A stretch of 64,000 bases of DNA from Algoriphagus sp. A40 (GTDB taxonomy: Bacteria; Bacteroidota; Bacteroidia; Cytophagales; Cyclobacteriaceae): positions 92,494 to 156,493 of the forward strand of contig NZ_MUNY01000034.1 of assembly GCF_002002735.1 (NCBI RefSeq), given 5' to 3'. A program made the position numbers and the translations under genes. The notes beneath the pieces were generated by a model. It worked only from the letters and a program-made list of their open reading frames with translations, made no database searches and had not been told where the DNA came from. Shown piece by piece: positions 46,921-55,421 of this stretch; positions within the stretch are counted from its first letter, which is position 1, and every line of letters starts with the position of its first letter.

Positions 46921-47355
46921 TCAGGGTACACTTTTCCAGACCGAATCCCCATTTTCGAAATTAAACCTTTGATAGAATTTGGGTTCAGTCAGAATCCGGG
47001 TTTCAGTTAATTTGCTCAGGACAAATTCACGTTCTTTTTTGCAATACTCCGAGGAAACAATGAAAACCTGAATAGATTCGCGTTTTCCCTTGATGCAGGT
47101 CCAGGAACCGTCAGGGTTCAACCTGTACCAAAGTTCTACCAGAAACTCGATTTGTTTTTCACTGTTTGTGACGCATTCGCCTTTCCAGACTGGGTCGTAA
47201 ACTTCCTCCCAGCACCGCTCATTAAAGGTCACTTTGTATAGTTTTTCCGCAGGATCAAAGACCATACTTACTCCCGCACTAAAAGTCAAACGGTCGAATT
47301 CTTCTTTGGTCAGGGTTTCTTCAGGTAAACTGACACTGTCTTTTATGGAGCTCAT
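46921..47355 (-). CDS. Hypothetical protein
   Basis: A 144-residue soluble protein without recognised domain (MSSIKDSVSLPEETLTKEEF...). It has several Trp and Cys residues (NERCWEEVYDPVWKGEC; PDGSWTCIKGKRES). No signal peptide or membrane helix. Codon use looks normal for the window. It stands alone between two spacers of about 200 bases that hold nothing recognisable. Confidence 0.6.
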   Translation of the reverse strand: MSSIKDSVSLPEETLTKEEFDRLTFSAGVSMVFDPAEKLYKVTFNERCWEEVYDPVWKGECVTNSEKQIEFLVELWYRLNPDGSWTCIKGKRESIQVFIVSSEYCKKEREFVLSKLTETRILTEPKFYQRFNFENGDSVWKSVP

Positions 47356-47530
47356 GGTGAAAAGTGATTTTAATGTTAAAAACTGAATTTCAGAATGTTA
47401 CTCTCTGAAAATGACTATATAAAGTTAAAAGAAGTGGGTATTATCTTGGTTAAAGATTTGAAAAATCCCGAAGGTTTGGGAATTTCCGATTCCCACAAAA
47501 AAGTGGGATAGATTGGATCGAGCCACGTTT

Positions 47531-47908
47531 TTATTTCAATTGAATTACATAGGATCTTATTGATTTGACTTTTTTTGCTCCGGGACTGGTGAAGGAATAA
47601 AAGTCCGAAAAGCCATAAATTTTCCCGTCTTCCATTACCATTTCCCCACTTACAGCAGCCTCTTTCCCGTGGGTGATGAGTTGGTGAATGGTCAGTTCAG
47701 TGGCTTTGATATCGCTCATTTCCCTCAAGGCCGCGGCAAAATTCTCTTTTCCTTGGATTGGTTTGTCCCCAACCAACGTCCAGATCACATCCTCAGTCAG
47801 AAACTCCATTGCCTCAGGGATGGCATAGGAGGCAAAAAAAGCGGTAAGGTCTGCGAGGTGTTTCTTTTTTGTGGAGTTTCCACAATCGGGTGGGATGCTG
47901 AGTTTCAT
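47531..47908 (-). CDS. NTF2-like/SnoaL-like protein
   Basis: A 125-residue alpha+beta cone protein of the nuclear transport factor 2-like superfamily (ADLTAFFASYAIPEAMEFLT, EDVIWTLVGDKPIQGKENFA, SGEMVMEDGKIYGFSDFYSF). The members are enzymes or small-molecule binders. No catalytic residue set is clear. Monocistronic. Confidence 0.8.
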   Translation of the reverse strand: MKLSIPPDCGNSTKKKHLADLTAFFASYAIPEAMEFLTEDVIWTLVGDKPIQGKENFAAALREMSDIKATELTIHQLITHGKEAAVSGEMVMEDGKIYGFSDFYSFTSPGAKKVKSIRSYVIQLK

Positions 47909-48194
47909 GGGAATTGGAGGACTTGGCGAAAGTGGATTTCTTTGGACTTGGAGACTATTCTTTGTTTCTTCTAATTTAAAAAGAACAGGGAATGGGTGTC
48001 ATTGGATAAACAAAGAGTTAAAGAAGAAAATGCCAGAGTTAAAGAAGAAAATGCCAGAGCTGATTGTAACGGATTGCCATAATCAATTAGTGCCCGATTT
48101 ACCAAAAAGACCATGGCTTTGTAAACTTCAAATTCGAAAGAATTTTCAGGTTAAATTTCTCTCAAATGTTTTCATGAATTAATCAATGAGCTGG
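47909..48194. other. Intergenic region with a 21-bp tandem duplication
   Basis: A 286-bp gap. GAGTTAAAGAAGAAAATGCCA is present twice head to tail (48014-48034 and 48035-48055). Nothing else is recognisable. Confidence 0.5.
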
Positions 48195-48743
48195 TTATCC
48201 CTGGTTGAGCAGCTGCATCCTAAAAATCCACAGGTTGTTGATTTTCAGAAAAATAAGAAAGGAGAAAATCATAATTGTGCCTATTAGACATATAATGTTG
48301 ATGAATTTTTGAGCTTTTATCCTGCCCTGAAATGCTCTTTCAAGCCCTGCATACATCAGCAGTCCCAGCATTCCGCCTGCCGTATTGTTGATCAGATCCG
48401 TGACATCAAATGCCCCGACTTTTAAGATATATTGGGATAATTCAAACAAGAAACTGAGCGAGAAAAATTGGACCACTTTTTTACCGATACCCCATTTTTC
48501 CCCCAATATCCCCATATAGAGCCCGAGCGGAATGAATATAAAAACATTCAACAGAATCTCATTCAGATCCATTTTGCTCTGGTAAAGGAGCGCCTCCCGG
48601 AAGGGAATAAGGTTGATGCTTCGCTCTATCCGATCATGGTAGGCACTGATATTGAATTTCAGCACAATGATCCAATAGATAGCTATCAGGTAAACGGCAA
48701 AAAGTGCAAGGGTTAATTGGGTTGGTTTTAGCAGGGGTTTCAT
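48195..48743 (-). CDS. VanZ family membrane protein
   Basis: A 182-residue membrane protein with about five helices. The VanZ pattern is visible: INLIPFREALLYQ, DLNEILLNVFIFIPLGLYMG, SFLFELSQYILKVGAFDVTD and LINNTAGGMLGLL. VanZ-like proteins modify sensitivity to glycopeptides in some Gram-positive bacteria; the role in Bacteroidota is unknown. Confidence 0.88.
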   Translation of the reverse strand: MKPLLKPTQLTLALFAVYLIAIYWIIVLKFNISAYHDRIERSINLIPFREALLYQSKMDLNEILLNVFIFIPLGLYMGILGEKWGIGKKVVQFFSLSFLFELSQYILKVGAFDVTDLINNTAGGMLGLLMYAGLERAFQGRIKAQKFINIICLIGTIMIFSFLIFLKINNLWIFRMQLLNQG

Positions 48744-48862
48744 GGGAAGCGGCTAAAATTTTCAGGTAGCTGATTCGGCTGCAAGGGCAATGCCGAAAGA
48801 TGGAAATGGGGAAGCCAAGTTGGTGTTTCATTTCCAAAAGCAGAATTCGTATCCCACGGTTT

Positions 48863-50287
48863 TTATCGAATATCCAATCGGAAAATCTGAAAATAACTTC
48901 CCCCTTCACTTTTTACTGTCCTGTTATAAACGATGAATTTTCCCGAATGAGACCAATTGATATTCCTCAGATCACTCCATTCGGCCTTTGGTTCATCCCC
49001 GATTTTTTGGGTTTTTCCAGAACTCACTTCAGTCAGATACAGTTGGTCTTTGGCTCCATAAGCCAAATATTTCTCATCGGGACTTAAGCTAAAAGAGGTG
49101 TCAGAGGAGAAAGAATTGGAAGTGATTTGGCGAAGTTTTCCTGTTTTTGAAGAAATCTCCATAAGCTGCACTATGCCATTTTCATCCTTCATATAAGCAT
49201 AAATGTATGCTCCATCCACGCTGGATCTCAACCATTGCCTAGGACCCTGCAGACCTGGATATTTTCTGTCTTCTGTATGGCTCAGCCTTCGCTGCCGGAT
49301 GACTGCTGGCACTTCCGGAAGTGTGCTTGGACTTCCTTCCAAACCAGTTGCATTGAGCAATAGGTTTGGGTCATTAGGAAGATCTGAAATAAAAATCTCT
49401 TTGATCAACTTACCATCCTTTGTCTTGAGATCACCAAAAAAAGCCAGAGCATGCTGCACTTTTTCAGCTTTTTCATTGGTATATCCATCGGATCCGAGCC
49501 AGGTTTCTTCATAAGCTTTTTGAATCTCATCACTTCCCGGCTGTGGGTTGGGTGTGACTCGGGCTGCCAAAATGGAAAATTTGCTTCCGGAAAATTCCTC
49601 AGGTCCGGTAATGTCCTTGATTTGGACAACCTTGCCAGGCATCATAAAGCCGATGGTCCTCAATTCCCGAATAGCAGTATTTTCAAAACCGACTTTTTCC
49701 ACCACTTCATCATTGTAGGTGTAGCTGATCCACTCTCCGTCTCCGCTGTAACTGTGTGCATGAGTACCACCCCGAAGTGCACCGGGTGTGAAAGGTACTC
49801 TCACATCACGCGCTTCCTGAGCAAACAGGACCGGATGGTCCTTTTGAGTCAAGTCTAAAGCCATACCTGACCTTCGGAAAATATGGTAAGGAAAGGCTTG
49901 GTCCGCATTCATCAAGCCATGGATAAAGGTGACTTCCTCACGATTTGGGTGAAAAATTGCCGCACCAGTTCCCGGCCCAAAAGGGGTCTGATTCGCCAAT
50001 TCATACACTTTAGTTTGCTCCCCGCTGGTCAAATCCAGCAATCCAATGATTCCAACTTCTCCCAGACTGGTTCCTGCATTTCTCCCATCGTACACCACCC
50101 ATTGATCAGTGGGAGAAATTGCTTGGCGTTGGTTGATGAAATGGCCGTTGGGATCAAAAGTCATCTGCTTTTCTTCAAAACCCAAGGTTGGAATGGTTTG
50201 GGAAAAGCCGTTCAAATAAGAGGCATAGAGCATTGAAACTGCCAGGATCAAGGGCAAAGGCAAATCCCGATGGAAGCTGTTAATCAT
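48863..50287 (-). CDS. DUF3748 family exported beta-propeller-like protein (YidR-like)
   Basis: A 474-residue exported protein. An N-terminal signal (SFHRDLPLPLILAVSMLYAS) precedes a TolB-like repeat fold. Family blocks include QWVVYDGRN, VTFIHGLMNAD, VPFTPGALRGGTHAHSYSGD, GEWISYTYNDEVVEK and FSLSPDEKYLAYGAKDQLYL. This matches the DUF3748 (E. coli YidR) family. No hydrolase domain is attached, so it is likely a binding or structural propeller. An in-frame GTG 18 bases upstream is an alternative start. Confidence 0.82.
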   Translation of the reverse strand: MINSFHRDLPLPLILAVSMLYASYLNGFSQTIPTLGFEEKQMTFDPNGHFINQRQAISPTDQWVVYDGRNAGTSLGEVGIIGLLDLTSGEQTKVYELANQTPFGPGTGAAIFHPNREEVTFIHGLMNADQAFPYHIFRRSGMALDLTQKDHPVLFAQEARDVRVPFTPGALRGGTHAHSYSGDGEWISYTYNDEVVEKVGFENTAIRELRTIGFMMPGKVVQIKDITGPEEFSGSKFSILAARVTPNPQPGSDEIQKAYEETWLGSDGYTNEKAEKVQHALAFFGDLKTKDGKLIKEIFISDLPNDPNLLLNATGLEGSPSTLPEVPAVIRQRRLSHTEDRKYPGLQGPRQWLRSSVDGAYIYAYMKDENGIVQLMEISSKTGKLRQITSNSFSSDTSFSLSPDEKYLAYGAKDQLYLTEVSSGKTQKIGDEPKAEWSDLRNINWSHSGKFIVYNRTVKSEGGSYFQIFRLDIR

Positions 50288-50483
50288 GTTGATTTTTTGG
50301 TTCACTCAGTCAAAAGCGTATTCTGTAGGAATAGGGGACTTTCGGGTTTTTAGGCTAGTGTCGGATTGGAAATTAGAAGAAAGGAGGGTGGAATTGAAAC
50401 CATTGGTTATCGCAAATTGCGCTCAGCTTAAATTGGATCCAAAGACAAATAGAGAATAGATTTCGATGAGTTGGAACTTTATT

Positions 50484-50798
50484 TTAGGGGCTTTTTTGCA
50501 AAATTTTTAAAAGTTTTCCGGGATCTTGTCTGTTGTCCCAAAATGCAGTAATGATGATTTGTGTGTCTAAGATTTTATAAAAAATGCTGAAGTTTTCCAA
50601 AGGTGCCACTCGGGTGTCTTTAAACTCGGTAGCTTCAAAAATTTCAGGTGTTTTGGCTATTTGGTGTGTTATCGAGGCAACAAGTCGGACAAGTTTTTTC
50701 GAATAGGTGGTTGACCGATTTCTTTTGAACCAATATTCCAATACACCTGCAAATTGGATATCGGCAGTTTTTGTCCAGACTACAGCTCGCTGAGCCAT
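50484..50798 (-). CDS. RelE/ParE-family toxin
   Basis: A 104-residue toxin of the RelE/ParE fold (VVWTKTADIQFAGVLEYWFK, FKDTRVAPLENFSIFYKILD, QIIITAFWDNRQDPGKLLK). The basic C-terminus with DNRQDP is characteristic. It overlaps the antitoxin gene by 19 bases. RelE types cut ribosome-bound mRNA and ParE types poison gyrase; the sequence does not decide which. Confidence 0.87.
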   Translation of the reverse strand: MAQRAVVWTKTADIQFAGVLEYWFKRNRSTTYSKKLVRLVASITHQIAKTPEIFEATEFKDTRVAPLENFSIFYKILDTQIIITAFWDNRQDPGKLLKILQKSP

Positions 50799-51022
50799 TC
50801 TAGATTTCGCTTATCCATGGCTTCCTGTGAAATCAATTCTCCGGTCTTGATATCTTCCTCGCTAATTTCAAGCATTGTTTTCTGAGCGTCGGAAAGCTTT
50901 ACTGGGGTTGCATTGGATCTACCGGTTGAAATCAGTGTGTCCAAGGCTTCCAGAAACTCCCTATTCGAAATAGTCAGGATTTTTTCGATTAATCCACTTT
51001 TGATTTGATCAAGAGTTGCCAT
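50780..51022 (-). CDS. Antitoxin of the RelE/ParE-type module
   Basis: An 80-residue acidic protein upstream of, and overlapping, the toxin gene. It has the C-terminal ISEEDIKTGELISQEAMDKR pattern often seen in Bacteroidota antitoxins paired with RelE/ParE toxins. The DNA-binding part is not obvious by eye. Assignment rests mainly on position and overlap. Confidence 0.82.
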   Translation of the reverse strand: MATLDQIKSGLIEKILTISNREFLEALDTLISTGRSNATPVKLSDAQKTMLEISEEDIKTGELISQEAMDKRNLEWLSEL

Positions 51023-51348
51023 GAATTTTCAGTTTGCTAGTTTAAATATCCAAAATTTTTGGATTCTTCATCGAAAACTGAAATCAAAAACCGAAGGACT
51101 AGGAGGGAGTCTGGAAGAAAGCGAATTGCAAATTCGAAAAGATAGAGGGGTGGAATTGCAAATTCCACACAGCATCCATCGAACTTCAGAGTACAATCGA
51201 AGTAGACTACGCCTAGCGGGGGCCTGCTTTCATGGAGGGCAAATTGTACCCAGCGTCAAAGAACTTCAAGCCAAAATGAAGTAGACTACGCCTTGATGGG
51301 GGTGATAGGTAGATTTTACCTAAATTGTCCTTACTAACCAGTCTAACT
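51023..51348. repeat. Intergenic region with palindromic GAATTGCAAATTC repeats
   Basis: A 326-bp gap with CGAATTGCAAATTCG (51122-51136) and TGGAATTGCAAATTCCA (51151-51167). Two copies of AGTAGACTACGCCT (near 51201 and 51282) follow. Related copies occur at 52093, 52121, 52657, 53824, 54384 and 54523. Confidence 0.7.
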
Positions 51349-52023
51349 ATGAAAAAGACAGTTTTTTTGATTGCTTTTTGTCTTGGCTTTGCGCTGATGG
51401 GCTATGGGCAGGATGACAATATGTATCCGCAGAGCGGGGCTTCTGCCCGGGATATTCCCGAACCGCTCTTACTTCCTGATTTTCCGATGAAGGATGGATC
51501 AGTGATGTATCAGGAGGTGTTTGACTTTTCTGATGCGGATCAGACTGAGCTTTTCGGTATCGCGTTGCGCTATGTCAGCGAGTACTATAAGAGTGCCAAG
51601 ACCGTCATCGATGTCACGGATCCGGTCACGGGGCTGGTGGTGGTGAAGGGGAATTTCACCGTGATGTCGGATGTGTATTACCGGTTTTTTGGAACCCAAA
51701 AGACAGTGGTAGTGAAGCGTACGGGGCATACACTGAAGATAGAAAGCCGTCCCGGACGTATCCGTGTGACAATAGACAACCTGCAGGTAATAAATGAAGC
51801 CTTACCTGAAGCGGGGATTATTTACAACGAAAGCCCCATCCTTGATCTTATCCGAGACTATGAACGCTATGAGCAAATCTACTCCAGGCAAAAGCCGAAA
51901 AAAGCCGAAAAACTCGCTCAAGTCAATCGAAGCATTCTCTTGGATGAGCTTGACCTGAATGCCTATCGATTTTTGCAGGGCTTGAAGCCTTATTTTGAAA
52001 AGGAACTGAAAGAGGATTGGTGA
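51349..52023 (+). CDS. DUF4468 domain exported protein
   Basis: A 224-residue exported protein. The signal peptide is MKKTVFLIAFCLGFALMGYG. The mature part begins with a Pro-rich stretch and then a DUF4468 (TBP-like fold) domain (YQEVFDFSDADQTELFGIAL, VVVKGNFTVMSDVYYRFFG, LKIESRPGRIRVTIDNLQVI). Such proteins are common in Bacteroidota envelopes, and their function is not known. Start fixed by the signal peptide. Confidence 0.82.
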   Translation: MKKTVFLIAFCLGFALMGYGQDDNMYPQSGASARDIPEPLLLPDFPMKDGSVMYQEVFDFSDADQTELFGIALRYVSEYYKSAKTVIDVTDPVTGLVVVKGNFTVMSDVYYRFFGTQKTVVVKRTGHTLKIESRPGRIRVTIDNLQVINEALPEAGIIYNESPILDLIRDYERYEQIYSRQKPKKAEKLAQVNRSILLDELDLNAYRFLQGLKPYFEKELKEDW

Positions 52024-52092
52024 AAAGTCCGACTCCAAATTGAACAGAATAGAAAGGGATTGATGGGTTGATACCTTATTGAGAAATTATAT

Positions 52093-52139
52093 CGGATTGC
52101 AAATCCGTAAGGATATTAGGGTGGAATTGCAAATTCCAC
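52093..52139. repeat. Two GAATTGCAAATTC-type palindromes
   Basis: CGGATTGCAAATCCG (52093-52107) and GTGGAATTGCAAATTCCAC (52121-52139) lie 14 bases apart. The pair repeats the arrangement at 51122-51167, with compensating changes in both arms of the first palindrome. Confidence 0.7.
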
Positions 52140-52166
52140 CAAGTCCAAGGATGACGCAAAACCGTT

Positions 52167-52598
52167 TTAGCGAGTCGTTGTTTTTTCAACTCCGTCTTGG
52201 ATCGCTTCGGCAAGGATTTCAAGGTTGATATCCTTCAAAGTTCTGAACTTAATGCAATAGCCCGTTACATTTGCCTTACCGATGGTTTTTCCATAGGTAT
52301 TTGGCAAATAGTTTTTGTCTTGAATACCCATGATATAAACTGAAATCCCGGTTGTGTTTCCACTGATACCCAATTGATAAAAATCTTTGGTTTTTCCGTC
52401 AGCATAGTGGATCGTTTGAAAACCATAGCCAATGTTGGGATTAGCGACCACTTTCCCCTTCTCGTCCTTACCATCAAAGAACCATAATCTGGATTTGGGC
52501 AAAAGTTGAAGAATACGATTGTGCAGTGTTTCAAGATCCACCCTCTTGGATTCAGGTTGACTGTTGATATACGCTTTGATTTGGTATGGGATGTTCAT
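52167..52598 (-). CDS. DUF1801 family protein
   Basis: A 143-residue protein of the YdhG/DUF1801-like fold (VDLETLHNRILQLLPKSRLW, ANPNIGYGFQTIHYADGKT, CIKFRTLKDINLEILAEAI). Small soluble protein of unknown function. A second family member lies at 53856-54251. Confidence 0.75.
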   Translation of the reverse strand: MNIPYQIKAYINSQPESKRVDLETLHNRILQLLPKSRLWFFDGKDEKGKVVANPNIGYGFQTIHYADGKTKDFYQLGISGNTTGISVYIMGIQDKNYLPNTYGKTIGKANVTGYCIKFRTLKDINLEILAEAIQDGVEKTTTR

Positions 52599-52723
52599 GG
52601 TTTCCTTTCTTAAATATCAAGCCGCCTTAGGGATAGCAGCTGGGGACTTTGGGAAATCGAATTGCAAATTCGAAGGGATAGCATGTTTTGAGAATGGCCC
52701 AATGCCCTTTGGTTTTTTCTCTG

Positions 52724-53440
52724 TCACTGATAGGTCTGATTTTGCGGCCAGCCTTTTGGAGAACTTTCCCAAGATTCCTGCCTGCCATAGGGAGTCAAAT
52801 CCAGGTAGTTGTAGTGGGTGCCCAACAGGTCCGTTCCTCTGGCAAAGGCCGAGTAGGTATGGTAAACCGAATCCCCGTCCCGCAGGAAAATGCTTTTGCC
52901 GGGAAGGTCACCTTCGTAATCTTTAAGGAATTTTATATCGATCCCCTGATAATTGTATTCCATGTTTCTTTTCGGATCCAGAGTGGCCTGGAAATCATAA
53001 TTGAAATCATTGTTTTGCGAAGAATAAAATGGAAAATCCCAGCTGTTTTTTTCTTTTTCCCGGAGAATTCTTTCCTGTGGAGCCCGGCTGATGGCCACTA
53101 AGGTCACGTTCTTTTGGTGCAGCTTTTCCAAAAGTACCCGGTTGTAGTTTTGATTGGCTTCCAAAGAACATCCCGGACAAAACTTAGAAGGCTCGTCAAA
53201 ATACATGAAATGGTGAACTATAAGTTGCCACCGGCCTTCAAACAAATCCAGCAGCGAGACCCCTCCATCGGGGCCTTCAAAGCGATATTTTTTTTCAACT
53301 TTCACCATGGGCATCCTTCTCCGTGCCGCCCTCACGGCGTCCAGCTGCCTGGTCGCTTCTTTTTCTTTTTCCAGAAGTGATTTTCTCTCCTCAAGCCATT
53401 GCTTTCTGCTTACGATAGTTGGAATCGCCCGATTGTCCAT
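52724..53440 (-). CDS. DUF899 thioredoxin-like protein
   Basis: A 238-residue protein of the DUF899 (thioredoxin-like) family. The opening LEERKSLLEKEKEATRQLDA and RRRMPMVKVEKKYRFEGPDG, then KFCPGCSLEANQNYN and TYSAFARGTDLLGTHYNYLD, are diagnostic. A CPGC motif sits where the redox site is expected. The substrate is unknown. Confidence 0.9.
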   Translation of the reverse strand: MDNRAIPTIVSRKQWLEERKSLLEKEKEATRQLDAVRAARRRMPMVKVEKKYRFEGPDGGVSLLDLFEGRWQLIVHHFMYFDEPSKFCPGCSLEANQNYNRVLLEKLHQKNVTLVAISRAPQERILREKEKNSWDFPFYSSQNNDFNYDFQATLDPKRNMEYNYQGIDIKFLKDYEGDLPGKSIFLRDGDSVYHTYSAFARGTDLLGTHYNYLDLTPYGRQESWESSPKGWPQNQTYQ

Positions 53441-53666
53441 AGTGCTATAGTTTTGATCTTGTGGTTTTCTGATGTTTTTAAGCAGTTGAAGTTTGCGGGA
53501 CAGGGGTCCCTTTCTGTCCTGAAGTTATTTCGGAATTGTAAGAATCAGGCAGTGAAAAAACGACAATGTGGGGGTGGATTCCGACAGTTTGGGTTTGCTG
53601 GACCTTGGAAAAGATTCGGGGAAATAGATGGAAAAGTCAGACTGTCTAGGGGGCTTCCTAAGTCGG

Positions 53667-53794
53667 AGGGGGGTACTTCCGAAGTACCCCTCCCCACTTC
53701 GGAACTGAACTGACTGAGTTCCGAACTGAACTGGTTTAGTAAAAAGGTGAACTGAGTAGGTTCGGAACAGAGCCGAGTAGGTTCTGAAGTGGGG
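53667..53794. repeat. Nested inverted repeats in a 415-bp gap
   Basis: GGGGTACTTC-C-GAAGTACCCC (about 53670-53690) is a perfect hairpin. CCCCACTTCGGAAC (53692-53705) pairs with GTTCTGAAGTGGGG (53781-53794) at 13 of 14 positions across 75 bases. Those bases contain GAACTGAACTG twice. It lies in the gap 53441-53855, which otherwise holds no gene. Confidence 0.65.
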
Positions 53795-53855
53795 TTAGCG
53801 GATGTTTGGATTGGGAAAAGGATCGAATTGCAAATTCACCCAGCGTCAGTGATTT

Positions 53856-54251
53856 TTATTTCGTTGCCTCTATCCACTCATTTACTAGGGTAGTCAATTC
53901 GGTTTTTCCATTTTCAATGTCTTTCAAACTTTTAAATGTTACAACGGCCCTGTCATTCTCTTTCCAAACTAACATTTTGCTTTTGTTTGATATCAATCTG
54001 TCTTTGGGTATTTCCTGCTTTTTTGCCCCTCTATGAAAAATTAACTGAACTTGTTTTGGCGGATTAATTCTCATGGTAATTCTGTCTTCGTTGCCAAAAC
54101 AATAATTTGGTCCATTCCATTTTATATTTTCAGTCAGGCCATCATTCGCCGACAAAATACAATTCCTCAATAGCTCAATTTCTTTTCTAAACGGGTGGTT
54201 TTGCTCGTTTAAAAAGTCAGAAACCTCAGGATTTAGATTGGTTGTTTTCAT
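53856..54251 (-). CDS. DUF1801 family protein (second copy)
   Basis: A 131-residue protein with the DUF1801 pattern (FRKEIELLRNCILSANDGLT, NIKWNGPNYCFGNEDRIT, KQVQLIFHRGAK). It shares the fold of the gene at 52167 but little sequence, so a recent duplication is unlikely. AT-rich compared with the core genes. Function unknown. Confidence 0.82.
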   Translation of the reverse strand: MKTTNLNPEVSDFLNEQNHPFRKEIELLRNCILSANDGLTENIKWNGPNYCFGNEDRITMRINPPKQVQLIFHRGAKKQEIPKDRLISNKSKMLVWKENDRAVVTFKSLKDIENGKTELTTLVNEWIEATK

Positions 54252-54557
54252 CGTTTTTCATTAGTTAATTGTATTTCCCGTGTTTCTTTAAATTTAGCTA
54301 AGTCCAAGTCAATTACAACCCAAGTTCGGAGCTGGGTAAATATAAGCTACACCTTGACAAGCGGATTTGTGATGAGAAATTGATCGAATTGTAACTTCGA
54401 AGGGATAGGAGGGTAGGATAAGCCGTGAAGAAACAATCCGGTGGATTGTTTTAGGCTTAGGCCGGCATGCAGGGGAGGAAAATTCCACGCAGCGTCAAAT
54501 TGAACTTCAAGACTTAATAGAAGTGGACTACGCCTAGCGGGGAATAATTGAAAAATG
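54252..54557. other. Intergenic region with repeat remnants
   Basis: A 306-bp gap. It holds a diverged palindrome TCGAATTGTAACTTCGA (54384-54400) and an AAGTGGACTACGCCTAGCGG copy near 54521, related to the family at 51.1-51.3 kb. No gene is seen. Confidence 0.5.
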
Positions 54558-55313
54558 CTAGTTTATCTTTATTAGATCAGATATTAAATTTATTACAATT
54601 CCCATAAGGAATATCCCGAAAATTATGTAAGCTATTGTTTTCTTTTTTTGATATTCTTTAATTTGTTTTCCTGTGGCAATGAAAAGAACCGGAAAAAGGT
54701 AGTTTCTAAATAAATTTAGTGAATAACTAAATAAGAAAATTGGAATACACCAAGCAACACCAATTATCCAACTCGATTGACTGGTATTAGTATAAATATA
54801 TTCAACTTTTAGGAAACCAATGAGACCAGAAAATTTCAAAAGATAATCTAAGGAAAAAATAAAAGTTAAGATTGCAGCTAATAATAAAGGTAGTCCAAAT
54901 GTTAGATCTAAAAAAGTCAAGTAATTATAGTAGGGTCTAAACTCTTTAAGTTCTTGCCTTAAATCATCTTCAAACTTAAATCCCCAATCCTGATTGTTAT
55001 ATCGAAGATTGTACTTGAGTGTTTTAGGTTTAAAAATCCCTCTCTCATTCTGAAATTTTATATCAACTGATTGATCTGTTTCTGAGCAGGATAATTCAAA
55101 TTCAATAATTTTCCTTTTCTCAAAATTTGAATATGAAGTAAACTCTCCGAGACTCGAGAAACTTATGTTGGTACCATCTTTAGTCTTTCCATTTATTTTA
55201 ACTTCACCAAAGTGTTGCGATAAGAAAGAAAAAAAATTAATTAATTCTGATTCTAGGATTAAAATTGCTCCATAAATCTCTCCATGCTTACTATGTTTTT
55301 TTATATAACTCAT
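54558..55313 (-). CDS. AT-rich membrane protein of unknown family
   Basis: A 251-residue protein. Residues 1-130 are a soluble, beta-rich part (EIYGAILILESELINFFSFL, FGEVKINGKTKDGTNISFSS). Three or four transmembrane helices follow (about 137-157, 180-215, 228-247). I do not recognise a family. Base composition is clearly more AT-rich than the housekeeping genes. It lies 108 bp downstream of the STAS/GHKL gene on the same strand, so they probably form one operon and may have been acquired together. Confidence 0.7.
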   Translation of the reverse strand: MSYIKKHSKHGEIYGAILILESELINFFSFLSQHFGEVKINGKTKDGTNISFSSLGEFTSYSNFEKRKIIEFELSCSETDQSVDIKFQNERGIFKPKTLKYNLRYNNQDWGFKFEDDLRQELKEFRPYYNYLTFLDLTFGLPLLLAAILTFIFSLDYLLKFSGLIGFLKVEYIYTNTSQSSWIIGVAWCIPIFLFSYSLNLFRNYLFPVLFIATGKQIKEYQKKKTIAYIIFGIFLMGIVINLISDLIKIN

Positions 55314-55421
55314 ATAAGGTGTTGATTTTATGTATTAATAGTTTGGATTTTAACTTTTCTCTTTTAGTTTGGCTTAAGTTTCTAACTTATAGAGGTGACA
55401 GTTTAATATTGCTAAAGATGA

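Noticed and set aside
47871..48182. 103-codon open frame on the plus strand
   Set aside because: It overlaps the start of the NTF2-like gene, contains the 21-bp tandem duplication and shows no protein-like conservation.
48863..50287. Reading the DUF3748 protein as a prolyl oligopeptidase
   Set aside because: Only the propeller-like part is present; there is no alpha/beta-hydrolase domain or catalytic Ser-Asp-His.
53856..54251. Recent duplication of the two DUF1801 genes
   Set aside because: They share little sequence beyond fold-level features.
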